Shown: positions 25,977 to 33,812 of the stretch, piece by piece
How the letters are laid out: each line of letters opens with the position of its first letter
How positions within the stretch are numbered: position 1 is the stretch's first letter
Assembly (NCBI GenBank): GCA_964400165.1
Contig: CAYNSX010000012.1
Location: forward strand, 1-54,829
Source of the DNA: CAYNSX01 sp964400165
Lineage (GTDB): Bacteria; Armatimonadota; Hebobacteria; CAYNSX01
Direction of reading: 5' to 3'
Length of the DNA: 54,829 bases
Notes under the pieces: generated by a model
The model's input: only the letters and a program-made list of their open reading frames with translations
Databases searched by the model: none
Told to the model about the DNA's origin: nothing
Made by a program: the position numbers and the translations under genes

Positions 25977-26425
25977 GCAGCCTCACCGACCAGCCCCTCG
26001 ATCCCGCCGCGGCGCTCGCCGGCCTCGGCGATGCCGCGCACGGCGCGGTCGTGAGTTTCGTCGGGCGGGTGCGCGGGCGCTCCGGCGACCGGACCGTCCT
26101 GCGCCTCGAATATGAGGCCTATGCCCCCCTCGCCGAGCAAGTTCTCGCGGAAATCGAAGCGGAAGTGGCCGCGCGCTGGCCGGGGTCGCAGAGCGCCATT
26201 CGGCATCGGCTCGGGGTTTGTGAGCCGGGGGAGGTGACGGTCGTCATCGGCGTCGCCAGCCCGCACCGCGGCGACGCCTTCGAGGCCTGCCGCCACGCCC
26301 TGGAGCGCCTGAAGCACGAGGCCCCCATCTGGAAGCGCGAGGTCTATCCCGACGGCGCCGCCTGGGTCCGCGGCGCTCCGCCTACTGAATCCAGCGCACC
26401 CCAACTTCGTCCCCCCTCTCCGTGA
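25973..26425 (+). CDS. moaE: Molybdopterin synthase catalytic subunit MoaE
   Basis: 150 residues. Inserts two sulfurs into cyclic pyranopterin monophosphate together with MoaD. Seen: GAVVSFVGRVRGRSGDRTVLRLEYEAYAPLAEQVL, the VVIGVASPHRGDAFEACRHALERLKHEAPIWKRE block with the conserved Arg/Lys active-site residues, and the usual Tyr-Pro-Asp-Gly. The last ~10 residues (QLRPPSP) and the stop codon are encoded inside a CCCCTCTCC-type palindrome, so the C-terminus appears to have been rewritten by repeat sequence. Confidence 0.93.
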   Translation: MSSLTDQPLDPAAALAGLGDAAHGAVVSFVGRVRGRSGDRTVLRLEYEAYAPLAEQVLAEIEAEVAARWPGSQSAIRHRLGVCEPGEVTVVIGVASPHRGDAFEACRHALERLKHEAPIWKREVYPDGAAWVRGAPPTESSAPQLRPPSP

Positions 26426-26538
26426 GACGGAGAGGGGCCGGGGGTGAGGTCGGTCAGGCGGCACCAAGCCGACCCCACTCCCCCGGCCCCTCGACTGCGC
26501 TCGGGGTAAACCCCTCTCCCCACGCGCGAGGAGAGGGG
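26413..26538. repeat. Pair of GC-rich palindromes after moaE
   Basis: A CCCCTCTCC/GGAGAGGGG palindrome (26413-26437) and a second, looser copy ending GGAGAGGGG (~26508-26538), joined by GGGGTGAGGTCGG-type sequence. The first contains the moaE stop codon. Confidence 0.7.
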
Positions 26539-26566
26539 AGAAGAATCACTGTGAATTCTCTACAGG

Positions 26567-26594
26567 TTTACTAATGGCCCTGGCCTGGTATAAT
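26567..26594 (+). promoter_or_regulatory. Promoter of small zinc-ribbon gene
   Basis: TATAAT at 26589-26594 with a -35-like TTTACT at 26567-26572 and a 16-bp spacer. The start codon follows 31 nt later. Confidence 0.5.
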
Positions 26595-26625
26595 GCAAAC
26601 AGGTGTTTTCACTGGGAGCGGAGCC

Positions 26626-26838
26626 ATGAGTGTGCCAACGCGGCGAGTGGGAGTCTCTGCTGTGGTGCGGGAGGGGCGCTATGCGACCCGCTGGCCGCGC
26701 AGCCAGCGCGGGCTGGGGCGCGACTTCTCGCAGTCGAAGGCCATCTTCACTGCGCACGGCTGCCCGGAGTGCGGTTCAGGGACGATGACCGAGGGCCGCT
26801 GCCGCTTCTGCCCCATCTGCGGCTGGAGCGGATGCTAG
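26626..26838 (+). CDS. Small zinc-ribbon protein
   Basis: 70 residues. The C-terminal half has Cys-x2-Cys ... Cys-x2-Cys ... Cys (HGCPECGSGTMTEGRCRFCPICGWSGC), a treble/ribbon that closely resembles the C-terminal zinc-ribbon tail of B12-dependent class II ribonucleotide reductases, but here as a stand-alone protein. No other domain is present. The ATG at 26626 follows GGGAGCGGAG. Its TAG is shared with the convergent gene (CTAG). The function is unknown. Confidence 0.6.
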   Translation: MSVPTRRVGVSAVVREGRYATRWPRSQRGLGRDFSQSKAIFTAHGCPECGSGTMTEGRCRFCPICGWSGC

Positions 26839-27524
26839 GGCGATGGGGGTGCGCGGCGTTCGACGACCTGATGTTGCTGGCGCAGCTTGACGATGGAGTC
26901 GGGTGGGTAATAGCCCCGCAGTGACGCCAGGGGATAGACGAGCGTGCGCGGGCCGATAAGCGTGCCCGGATTCAGGACGCAATTGCAGCCGGTCTCGCAG
27001 TCGTCGCCGAGAATGCCGCCGAGTTTCCGGAGCCCGGTGTCATAGGTGCGGTCGCCGACCTGGACCGTCACCGCGTCGAGCGTCACCTTCAAGTTCGACA
27101 GGATGGACCCGGCGCCGAGGTTGACGCGGCGGCCGAGGATGCTGTCGCCGACATAGTTGAAATGGGGGGCTTTCGCCTCGGGAAGCAGGATGGAGTTCTT
27201 CACTTCGGTGGCGTGGCCGACGAGCGCGCCGGCGCCGACCAGCACCCGCCCGCGAATGTAGGCGCCCTGCCGCACCAGGGCGTCTTTGTCGATCAGCGCC
27301 GGGCCGATAACGGTGGCGCCGGCCTCGACGCGGCTACCGGGGCCGAGGTAAACGGAGCCCTGAATGATGGCGCCGTTCTCGACAGTGCCGTGGTGGGCGC
27401 GGCCGAGGTTGGTGTCCAAGTAATGGCCGAGGCGGGTGAGCGCTTCCCAGACGAACTCGGTGCCGTCGAACACCGCCCGGTGTTCGAAATCGGTGAGGTC
27501 GAAGAAGTCGGCGGCGGCGAGCAT
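26835..27524 (-). CDS. Left-handed beta-helix (hexapeptide-repeat) protein, GlmU-C-terminal-like
   Basis: 229 residues. About 30 residues of lead-in (MLAAADFFDLTDFEHRAVF) are followed by imperfect hexapeptide repeats typical of acyl/nucleotidyl-transferase beta-helices (GAIIQGSVYLGPGSRVEAGATVIG, LVRQGAYIRGRVLVGAGALVGHATEVKNSIL). NYVGDSILGRRVNLGAGSILSNLK resembles the acetyl-CoA-binding end of GlmU-type enzymes. There is no nucleotidyltransferase domain, so it may be a UDP-sugar N-acyltransferase partner or a stand-alone sugar-nucleotide enzyme. A TAGGAT -10-like sequence lies 12 nt before the ATG. Confidence 0.75.
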   Translation of the reverse strand: MLAAADFFDLTDFEHRAVFDGTEFVWEALTRLGHYLDTNLGRAHHGTVENGAIIQGSVYLGPGSRVEAGATVIGPALIDKDALVRQGAYIRGRVLVGAGALVGHATEVKNSILLPEAKAPHFNYVGDSILGRRVNLGAGSILSNLKVTLDAVTVQVGDRTYDTGLRKLGGILGDDCETGCNCVLNPGTLIGPRTLVYPLASLRGYYPPDSIVKLRQQHQVVERRAPPSP

Positions 27525-27564
27525 TGGCGTATGCGAATCCTAACACGCAGGGGGATGCCGCCGG

Positions 27565-27776
27565 TGTCAGGTGTCAAGTGAAAAGTGAAAACTGCGAAAC
27601 GAACCCAATTGCGGCGCGTGGCATCGCCATTCAGCAGTTCGGTTTCCCCCTCTCCTTACAGGAGAGGGGGTCAGGGGGTGAGGCAGTTCGCGCGGCCTCA
27701 CCCCGGCTCCGCCCCTCAACTTCGCTCGGGGCAAGCCACCCCTCTCCTGTAAGGAGAGGGGCCAAGAGTCAGGTCG
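27565..27776. repeat. Repeat spacer with two palindromes
   Basis: A GTGTCAGGTGTCAAGTG direct repeat near 27568 (related to that at ~50711), then CCCCCTCTCC/GGAGAGGGGG (27646-27670) and CCCCTCTCCTG/AAGGAGAGGGG (27739-27761). No gene is seen. Confidence 0.7.
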
Positions 27777-27965
27777 CTAGGACGAGCGGCGGGAGGGGCG
27801 GTGGGGCTTGTCGAGCGCCTTCTTGCCCGCCTCGATTAGTTCCCGAACGCGCGCACCGCCTTTGTGGCCGATGTCTTCGTAGAACTTCTTGCCGTGACGA
27901 CGGGAAGTCGTCTGCCCGCCCTTGCGACCTGCGTCGCGGACGGTCATACCACCCTTGTCAGCCAT
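27777..27965 (-). CDS. KGG-repeat (Con-10-like) general stress protein
   Basis: 62 residues, highly charged. KGG motifs at MADKGGMTVRDAGRKGGQTTSRRHGKKFYEDIGHKGGARVRELIEAGKKA match the small hydrophilic stress-induced KGG/Con-10 family, associated with desiccation, spore or stationary-phase states. An AAAGAGGTGG-type site precedes the ATG. Transcribed alone; flanked by repeats on the 3' side and by the divergent thiolase promoter region on the 5' side. Confidence 0.85.
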   Translation of the reverse strand: MADKGGMTVRDAGRKGGQTTSRRHGKKFYEDIGHKGGARVRELIEAGKKALDKPHRPSRRSS

Positions 27966-28176
27966 TTCCCACCTCTTTGCCGAGAGTGTGCTTTGAAGCG
28001 TTTACCCGGCGAGGCCTGCCCATGCAGGGCGTTCCTCACCAGGGCCTCCCCAGCCAGGGGCTTGCTCGCTCACTCTTTTACCACACTTGGGAAAATCGCA
28101 CACCTGCCGGGTGAGCCGCCTGGCTTGCGCCGCTGTCACGCCGCGGGCACAATCGGGGCCAGGAGTGGCTTCCGGT

Positions 28177-29355
28177 ATGGACCCCGTGGTTATCGTCAGC
28201 GGCGCTCGCACGCCTATCGGCTCGTTTCAGGGGGTGTTCAGCCCCCTGACGGCGCCGCAATTGGGAGCGGTGGCGGCGGCCGAAGCCGCCAAGCGGGCGA
28301 AACTCGATCCCGCCGAGATTGACGAGGTGTTGTTCGGCAATGTCTTGCAGGGAGGCGTTGGCCAGGCGCCGGCCCGGCAGGCGGCGAAGGGGGCCGGTTT
28401 CCCGGATTCGGTCGGCGCCACCACCATCAACAAGGTGTGCGGGTCGGGGCTGAAAGCGGCGGCGCTGGGGGCGGTCCTGATTCGGGCGGGCGAGGCGCGC
28501 ATCATCTTGGCGGGCGGGATGGAATCGATGACGAACGCGCCGTACATCCTGCCGAAGGCGCGGGCCGGCTATCGGATGGGGAACGGCGAGATCATCGACA
28601 TGATGGTGCACGACGGGTTGTGGGACTGCTACTGCGGCTTTCATATGGGCGTGACGGGCGACATGGTGGCGGAGAAGTATCACGCCTCGCGGGAGGAGCA
28701 GGACGACCTGGCATGGCGGAGTTACGAGCGAGCGCGGAAGGCGGCCAAGGATGGCGCGTTCAGTGATGAGATCGTGCCGGTGACGGTGCGCGAGCGGAAG
28801 AGCGAGACGGTCGTGACGATTGACGAGGAGCCGCAGCGCGCCACGACGCTCGAAAAACTGCGCTCGCTGAAGCCGGTGTTCTCGCCGGAGGGCACAGTCA
28901 CCGCGGGCAACGCCTCGAAGATCAGCGACGGCGCCGCGGCGGTGGTGCTGATGACGGAAGCGGAGGCGAGCAAGCGGGGCTTGCAGCCGCTCGGGCGCAT
29001 CGTAGGCTTCGCCCAGCACGCGCTGGAGCCGCAATGGCTGATGATTGCGCCGGTGCAGGCGACGCAGAAACTGCTCGACAAAGTGGGCTGGACGCTGAAG
29101 GATGTCGACCTGCTCGAGCACAACGAGGCATTCGCCTCGGCGACGGTGGCGGTGGTGAAGGAACTCGGCTTTGACTTCGAGCGCACGAATGTGCACGGCG
29201 GCGCGGTGGCGATGGGGCACCCAATCGGGTGCTCGGGCGCCCGCGTGCTGGTAACACTGCTGTACGCGCTGAAGCGGCACGGCAAGCGGCGCGGCGTAGC
29301 CACGCTCTGCCTCGGCGGCGGCGAGGCGGTGGCGATGGCGGTGGAAAGACCGTAG
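28177..29355 (+). CDS. Acetyl-CoA acetyltransferase / 3-ketoacyl-CoA thiolase
   Basis: 392 residues. Thiolytic cleavage of 3-ketoacyl-CoA, or the reverse Claisen condensation. Seen: nucleophile Cys88 in NKVCGSGLKA, the NEAFASATV motif, catalytic His in GGAVAMGHPIGCSGAR, and the terminal catalytic Cys in ATLCLGGGEAVA. All catalytic residues are intact, unlike the two thiolase-like proteins at 44-46 kb. The ATG at 28177 follows AGGAG. First gene of the acyl-CoA supercluster; the next gene starts 27 nt downstream. Confidence 0.92.
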   Translation: MDPVVIVSGARTPIGSFQGVFSPLTAPQLGAVAAAEAAKRAKLDPAEIDEVLFGNVLQGGVGQAPARQAAKGAGFPDSVGATTINKVCGSGLKAAALGAVLIRAGEARIILAGGMESMTNAPYILPKARAGYRMGNGEIIDMMVHDGLWDCYCGFHMGVTGDMVAEKYHASREEQDDLAWRSYERARKAAKDGAFSDEIVPVTVRERKSETVVTIDEEPQRATTLEKLRSLKPVFSPEGTVTAGNASKISDGAAAVVLMTEAEASKRGLQPLGRIVGFAQHALEPQWLMIAPVQATQKLLDKVGWTLKDVDLLEHNEAFASATVAVVKELGFDFERTNVHGGAVAMGHPIGCSGARVLVTLLYALKRHGKRRGVATLCLGGGEAVAMAVERP

Positions 29356-29382
29356 AGATCAGAGAGAAGAGATGAGAGAGAA

Positions 29383-30699
29383 ATGATTACAACACGGTTG
29401 CCGAACATAGTTGTCACGCCGCCGGGGCCGAAGGCGCAGGCCATCATCGCGGCCGACCAGCGCGTCACCTCCACCTCGCTGACCCGCGCCTACGGGCTGG
29501 TCGCCCTGCGGGGCGAGGGGATGATGGTGGAAGACCCCGACGGCAACCAGTTCCTCGACTTCACCGCGGGCGTCGCGGTCTGCACCACCGGCCACTGCCA
29601 CCCGAAGGTGGTGCGCGCCATTCAGGACCAGTGCGAGCGCCTGATGCACATGATTTCGGGCGACTTCTTCGGCGGGCCGATCGTCGAGATTTCGGAGCGG
29701 CTGGCGGGGATGCTGCCGGGCGAGAACCGCGTCTTCTTGAGCAACTCGGGCACCGAGGCGGTCGAAGCGGCCATCAAGTTGGCGCGTTATGCGACGCGCC
29801 GCCCGCGTTTCATCGCCTTCATCGGCGCCTTCCACGGGCGGACGATGGGCGCGCTCTCGCTGACCAACAGCAAGGTGACGCAGCGGGAGGGCTTCGCGCC
29901 GCTGCTCTCCGAAGTGACGCATGTGCCGTTCCCGAACCCCTACCGGCCCCTCTGGGGCGACGGCTCGGACATCGGCACCCGCTGTGTGGACTGGATCGAG
30001 ACGCTGTTCAAGACGACGGTGCCGGCGAGCGAGGTGGCGGCGATTGTCGTCGAGCCGATTCAGGGCGAGGGCGGCTATCTGATTCCGCCGCCGGACTTCC
30101 TGCCGGCGCTGCGGGCGCTCTGCGACGAGCACGGCATCCTGCTCATCCTCGATGAGGTGCAGTCTGGGATGGGGCGGACGGGGCGGATGTGGGCGTGCGA
30201 CCACACAGGCGTCGTGCCCGACATCCTGTGCGTGGCGAAGGGGCTGGCGTCGGGGCTGCCGATCGGAGCGACGATTGCGCACACGAAACTGATGAACTGG
30301 CCGCCCGGCTCGCACGGCAACACCTTCGGCGGCAACCCGGTGGCCTGCGCGGCGGCGGTCGCCACCCTGGAGGTGATGGAGGAAGAAGGGCTGATTGCGA
30401 ACGCCGCGCGGCAAGGCGAGATGTTGCTCAACCGCCTGCACGATGTCGCCGGCGAACATCCGAATGTCGGGCAAATCCGCGGGCTGGGGCTGATGGTGGC
30501 GGTGGAGTTCGTGAAGGACCGGAAGACGAAGGAGCCGCACCCGGCGCTGCGCGACCGCCTCGTGCAAGGATGCTTCGAGCGCGGGCTGCTGACGCTGCCC
30601 GCGGGGCCGAGCGCGCTGCGGTTCTCGCCGCCGCTGATTGTCGGCGACAGCGACATCGAGGCGGCGGTGGGGATCTTCGGGGAAGTGGTCGGAGGTTAA
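29383..30699 (+). CDS. Class III PLP aminotransferase (4-aminobutyrate aminotransferase-like)
   Basis: 438 residues. Fold-type I class III transaminase. Seen: the GTEAVEAAIKLAR phosphate-binding region, catalytic-site Asp257 in LILDEVQSGMGRTG, PLP Lys286 in VAKGLASGLPIGA, and C-terminal GLMVAVEFV. Best resemblance is to GABA/beta-alanine or acetylornithine-type omega-aminotransferases; the substrate is uncertain. Its position in the acyl-CoA cluster suggests that amine-bearing carbon sources feed the pathway through a semialdehyde. GAGAGAA precedes the ATG. Confidence 0.88.
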   Translation: MITTRLPNIVVTPPGPKAQAIIAADQRVTSTSLTRAYGLVALRGEGMMVEDPDGNQFLDFTAGVAVCTTGHCHPKVVRAIQDQCERLMHMISGDFFGGPIVEISERLAGMLPGENRVFLSNSGTEAVEAAIKLARYATRRPRFIAFIGAFHGRTMGALSLTNSKVTQREGFAPLLSEVTHVPFPNPYRPLWGDGSDIGTRCVDWIETLFKTTVPASEVAAIVVEPIQGEGGYLIPPPDFLPALRALCDEHGILLILDEVQSGMGRTGRMWACDHTGVVPDILCVAKGLASGLPIGATIAHTKLMNWPPGSHGNTFGGNPVACAAAVATLEVMEEEGLIANAARQGEMLLNRLHDVAGEHPNVGQIRGLGLMVAVEFVKDRKTKEPHPALRDRLVQGCFERGLLTLPAGPSALRFSPPLIVGDSDIEAAVGIFGEVVGG

Positions 30700-30909
30700 T
30701 AGTTAGTGGTTAATGGGAGAAACGGCTGATCAAGTTGCTGGCGAGCTTTTCCCAATAACGATTACCCACTAACCGCGGACTGTCCGTCAATCCATCTTGT
30801 AGGTGCTGCGCCCGGGCCTGAAGACCCGGGCTGACAGAGGACTTCAAGGTGTGTTGCGCCTTGGGCTGAAGCCCGGCACCGAACCCACTGCAGCCGCCGC
30901 GCCTCGGCG
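30700..30909. repeat. Repeat spacer
   Basis: Holds a long imperfect inverted repeat (TTAGTGGTTAATGGGA near 30704 against TCCCAATAACGATTACCCACTAA ending ~30774) and two hairpins of the CCCGGGCCTGAAGACCCGGG type (30809-30900). No gene is seen. Confidence 0.6.
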
Positions 30910-31512
30910 TCAATCCATCTTGTAAGTGCGGTCGATGCCCTTGGTCGTCTTCTCGCGGTGCTCGTGGTATTTCTTCTGGTAGTCCACTTCGGGGAGCAGG
31001 CGGGCGATGGCGTCGACGGGATAGGCAGGGTAGCGGCTGCGGTGGACGAGGATGAGCGCGTCGCCGCCGATGGGGCCGGCAGAGGGCGCGTCCATAATCA
31101 GCCCCTCCTTTCCCAGTTCGCGCAGCGCGGCATTAAAGGCGAGGCGCGTGGAAGCGTCCTCGGCGCTCTGCACCAGTTCGAGCAATTGGCCGGCTTCGAG
31201 AGCCATGTTCTGGACCACCGTTTTCCGGTCGGGCTGCATCCAGGCGCGGCGGATGTGTTGTGTGGTGTTGAGAGGGAAGTCGCGGTCGCCGAGCGCCTGC
31301 CGGTTGCGCGAACGCATCAGGTCGATGATGCGCGACTTGGTGCGCAGGACCTGGTGGCGGAAGAGGGCGAAGCGCTCGATGTGCCGCTTGCGGCCCGGCA
31401 CCGGCGCCAGCGAGACGAGGCAGTGCACCAGCGGCGCGCCGGACCGAAACATAATGCCGACGGTGTCGAAGGCGTCGGGGACGCGCTCGGAGCGGGAGCG
31501 TTTGGCGGGCAT
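30910..31512 (-). CDS. Uncharacterised protein
   Basis: 200 residues, rich in Arg, with no signal peptide or membrane segment. Mostly alpha-helical by composition. Notable stretches are HIERFALFRHQVLRTKSRIIDLMRSRNRQ (a basic helical segment) and EKTTKGIDRTYKMD at the C-terminus. I recognise no family and no catalytic motif. Codon use matches neighbouring GC-rich genes, so the frame is likely real. A TACTCT -10-like sequence ends 9 nt before the ATG, with AAAGAGA that could serve instead as a ribosome-binding site. Confidence 0.6.
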   Translation of the reverse strand: MPAKRSRSERVPDAFDTVGIMFRSGAPLVHCLVSLAPVPGRKRHIERFALFRHQVLRTKSRIIDLMRSRNRQALGDRDFPLNTTQHIRRAWMQPDRKTVVQNMALEAGQLLELVQSAEDASTRLAFNAALRELGKEGLIMDAPSAGPIGGDALILVHRSRYPAYPVDAIARLLPEVDYQKKYHEHREKTTKGIDRTYKMD

Positions 31513-31623
31513 GGTCTCTTTAGAGTACCCCGCGGGTGCAAGCGTAGGCCGCCTAATCCAAGATTGGTAGCGCCCGATTTCCCAATCGGGCGGCGATCGG
31601 TCCCGGCAATGGGAATTGCCGGG

Positions 31624-32028
31624 CTACCGGGCGGACTCGTTGCGCGTTCGCCACAACACAAAGAGGAAACCGGCGAAGGACGGCCACCAGATGAGGTCAT
31701 TGAAGACGATGACCCACACAGAGGTAGTGGGCAGCCAGCCGCGTGAGACCGCATTCAGCCAGCCAATCGGACCGATGATCTTGGCGGCGAGGCCGATGGC
31801 GATGAATGGCCAGAACCGCAGCGGCCGCCAAGCGACCAGCGCATAGGCGGCGCCGTACGCGGCAATGCAGAGCGCCAAACCTTGTGCAACTACGGTCGTT
31901 GCGTGATCGGTCGGCAGCCACGGCATCACGACACGCGGCGCGATTGCAACCAGAGCGCCCCACATAAGGTTATAGGCCGCTGCCGCGACGAACGAGACTT
32001 GGAAGAAGAACAGCCGGTCTTGAGTCAT
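31624..32028 (-). CDS. Four-helix integral membrane protein, function unknown
   Basis: 134 residues with four predicted transmembrane helices (~8-30, ~45-66, ~70-92, ~100-126). Conserved-looking features are YNLMWGALVAIAP near the N-terminus and GPIGWLNAV and NDLIWWPSFAGFL near the C-terminus. It resembles small uncharacterised membrane proteins with an alkyl hydroperoxide-like annotation history, but I cannot name it. Encoded between an unknown gene and an acyl-CoA dehydrogenase on the same strand. Confidence 0.6.
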   Translation of the reverse strand: MTQDRLFFFQVSFVAAAAYNLMWGALVAIAPRVVMPWLPTDHATTVVAQGLALCIAAYGAAYALVAWRPLRFWPFIAIGLAAKIIGPIGWLNAVSRGWLPTTSVWVIVFNDLIWWPSFAGFLFVLWRTRNESAR

Positions 32029-32074
32029 TAAACTGTTCCTACGTACTACGCACGACGCACGACGGACGAGTCTT

Positions 32075-33289
32075 TCACGCTGCCGCCAACTCCCGGTCCG
32101 CGTCGAACGGCCAGGCGGGGAGCGGGCAGCGGACGGGCTTGTCTTCGCGGTAGCCGAGTTGGTACTGGGCTTGCATGATCTCGTGGATTTGGTGGGTGCC
32201 CTCGTAAATCATCAGGCCGCGGGCGTTGCGGAAGTAGCGCTCGACGGGGTACTCGTTCGAGTAACCGTAGGCGCCGAAAATCTGGATGGCGTCGTGGGCG
32301 GCCTGGAAACAGTTGGCGCAGTTCGTCCACTTGGCGAGCGAGGTTTCCCGCGTGTTGCGGACACCCTGGTTCTTCAGCCAGCCGGCGTGGTAGTAGAGCA
32401 GGCGCCCGATGTCGCGCATCTGCACCATCCGGGCGAGCATCTGCTGGACGAGTTGATGCTTGCCGATTTCTTCGCCGAAGGTCTTGCGGTCGTGGCAGTA
32501 GCGGGTGCAGTGGTCGAGGCAGGCCTCGATCAGGCCGACGGCGCCCGAGGCGAGGGTGAAGCGCCCGTTGTCGAGCGCCGACATCGCAATCTTGAAGCCC
32601 TCGCCCTCGCGGCCGAGCAGATTTTCGGCGGGGACTTCGACATCGTGAAAGGCGAGCGAGCCGGTGTCACCGGCGCGGACGCCGAGTTTGCCTTTGATGG
32701 GGCGTGAGGTGACGCCAGCCCATTTGCGCTCGACGATGAAACAGGAAATGCCGTCGTGTTTCTTACTCTTGTCGGTGTAAGCGAAGATGAGGAACTGGTC
32801 GGCGGTGTTGGCGAGGGAGATCCAGGTCTTCTCACCGTTGAGAAGGTAGCGGTCGCCTTTCTTCACCGCGGTCGCTTGCATATTGGCGACATCGGAGCCG
32901 GCGTTCGGCTCGGTGAGACCGTAGCCGCCGATGCGTTCTCCGCGCGCCTGGGGGGCGAGATACTGCTGCTTCTGCGCCTCCGTGCCCCACTGCAGCAGCG
33001 CCAGGCCGGAGAGCCCGACATGCACCGACATCACGACGCGCACTACCGAATCGGCGCGCTCCAACTCTTCGCACGCCAGGCCGAGGGAAATGTAATCCAT
33101 GCCGGCGCCGCCGTACTTCTGCGGGATGCAGATGCCGAGCAGGCCCTGCTCGGCCATTTTCGGTAGCAGGCCGGGGATGAGTTTCTGCTCGGCGTCTGCC
33201 TCGCGGATGTGCGGCTCGATTTCGCGTTCGGCGAAGCGGCGGACGGTGTCTTTGAGAGCGAGGTGGTCGTCGGTGAGGGTGAAGTCCAT
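32075..33289 (-). CDS. Acyl-CoA dehydrogenase (first of three)
   Basis: 404 residues. FAD enzyme introducing a trans-2 double bond into acyl-CoA, reoxidised by ETF. Seen: N-terminal helical domain (FTLTDDHLALKDTVRRFAEREI), the flavin/substrate signature GGYGLTEPNAGSDV, middle beta domain, and a C-terminal domain with the catalytic Glu in IYEGTHQIH. A C-terminal extension (KPVRCPLPAWPFDADRELAAA) is unusual. No Shine-Dalgarno; a TACAAT sits 7 nt before the ATG, suggesting a leaderless mRNA. It is divergent from the hbd-etf-mutase operon across a repeat spacer. Confidence 0.92.
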   Translation of the reverse strand: MDFTLTDDHLALKDTVRRFAEREIEPHIREADAEQKLIPGLLPKMAEQGLLGICIPQKYGGAGMDYISLGLACEELERADSVVRVVMSVHVGLSGLALLQWGTEAQKQQYLAPQARGERIGGYGLTEPNAGSDVANMQATAVKKGDRYLLNGEKTWISLANTADQFLIFAYTDKSKKHDGISCFIVERKWAGVTSRPIKGKLGVRAGDTGSLAFHDVEVPAENLLGREGEGFKIAMSALDNGRFTLASGAVGLIEACLDHCTRYCHDRKTFGEEIGKHQLVQQMLARMVQMRDIGRLLYYHAGWLKNQGVRNTRETSLAKWTNCANCFQAAHDAIQIFGAYGYSNEYPVERYFRNARGLMIYEGTHQIHEIMQAQYQLGYREDKPVRCPLPAWPFDADRELAAA

Positions 33290-33296
33290 TGGGGGG

Positions 33297-33302
33297 ATTG
33301 TA
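33297..33302 (-). promoter_or_regulatory. TACAAT -10-like element next to acyl-CoA dehydrogenase ATG
   Basis: A minus-strand TACAAT ends 7 nt before the ATG at 33289. The intervening bases (CCCCCCA) contain no ribosome-binding site. Confidence 0.5.
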
Positions 33303-33316
33303 GCGGATGAGAAACC

Positions 33317-33765
33317 AACTGCGAGGAAACAAGGAAACGAGGAAGCGAGGCGCTGAATGAGGGGAAGGGCAGATGTGCAGTCCCTCTCCCAATCGGGAGA
33401 GGGTGNNNNNNNNNNGGCCGAAGGCCGGGTGAGGGCAATTCAACTGCGAGGAAAAAGAGGAAACGAGGAAATGAGGTTTGGCCCGGCCCTGAACGGCCGG
33501 GCTTAGGACTTCGAGGAACTACGGGGCTTGAGCCCCATCATTCTTTCGCCCTCATCAGCCCGGCCGTTCAGGGCCGGGCGGCACGGCTTCTGTCAATTAA
33601 TGCTAATCATCAGATCAGGCCCACGGCGCGAACGACCTCACCCCCGCCCCTCTCCGTCACACGGTGAGGGGCCATAGGCGAGGGGTGAGTGCCTCTTTGA
33701 AGGCGTCGACTTCGGCGGGCAACCCCACCCCGACCCTCCCCGCGCGCGGGGAGGGCGCGAAGGAA
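33317..33765. repeat. Repeat-filled spacer with scaffold gap
   Basis: In order: GAGGAAAC-type repeats (33317-33350), a CCCTCTCCC/GGGAGAGGG palindrome (33382-33405), ten Ns (33406-33415), a second GAGGAAA run (33443-33478), a three-hairpin composite element (33482-33582), and further palindromes at 33647-33671 and 33724-33757. No gene is supported in the ~500 bp between the divergent acyl-CoA dehydrogenase and hbd. Confidence 0.8.
33406..33415. other. Assembly gap (10 N)
   Basis: Ten consecutive N directly after one interspersed palindrome and before its usual GGCCGAAGGCCGGGTGAGGG extension. The true missing length is unknown; the flanking repeat continues as in other copies, so little may be missing. 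Confidence 0.95.
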
Positions 33766-33812
33766 TGCGGAGGAATGACGGCGGCGCGCGTCGAATCAAA
33801 TGAGTGCCCACC

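Noticed and set aside
28177..29355. Including the ~30-codon upstream extension of the thiolase
   Set aside because: The extension has no thiolase similarity, and an AGGAG site precedes the ATG at 28177.
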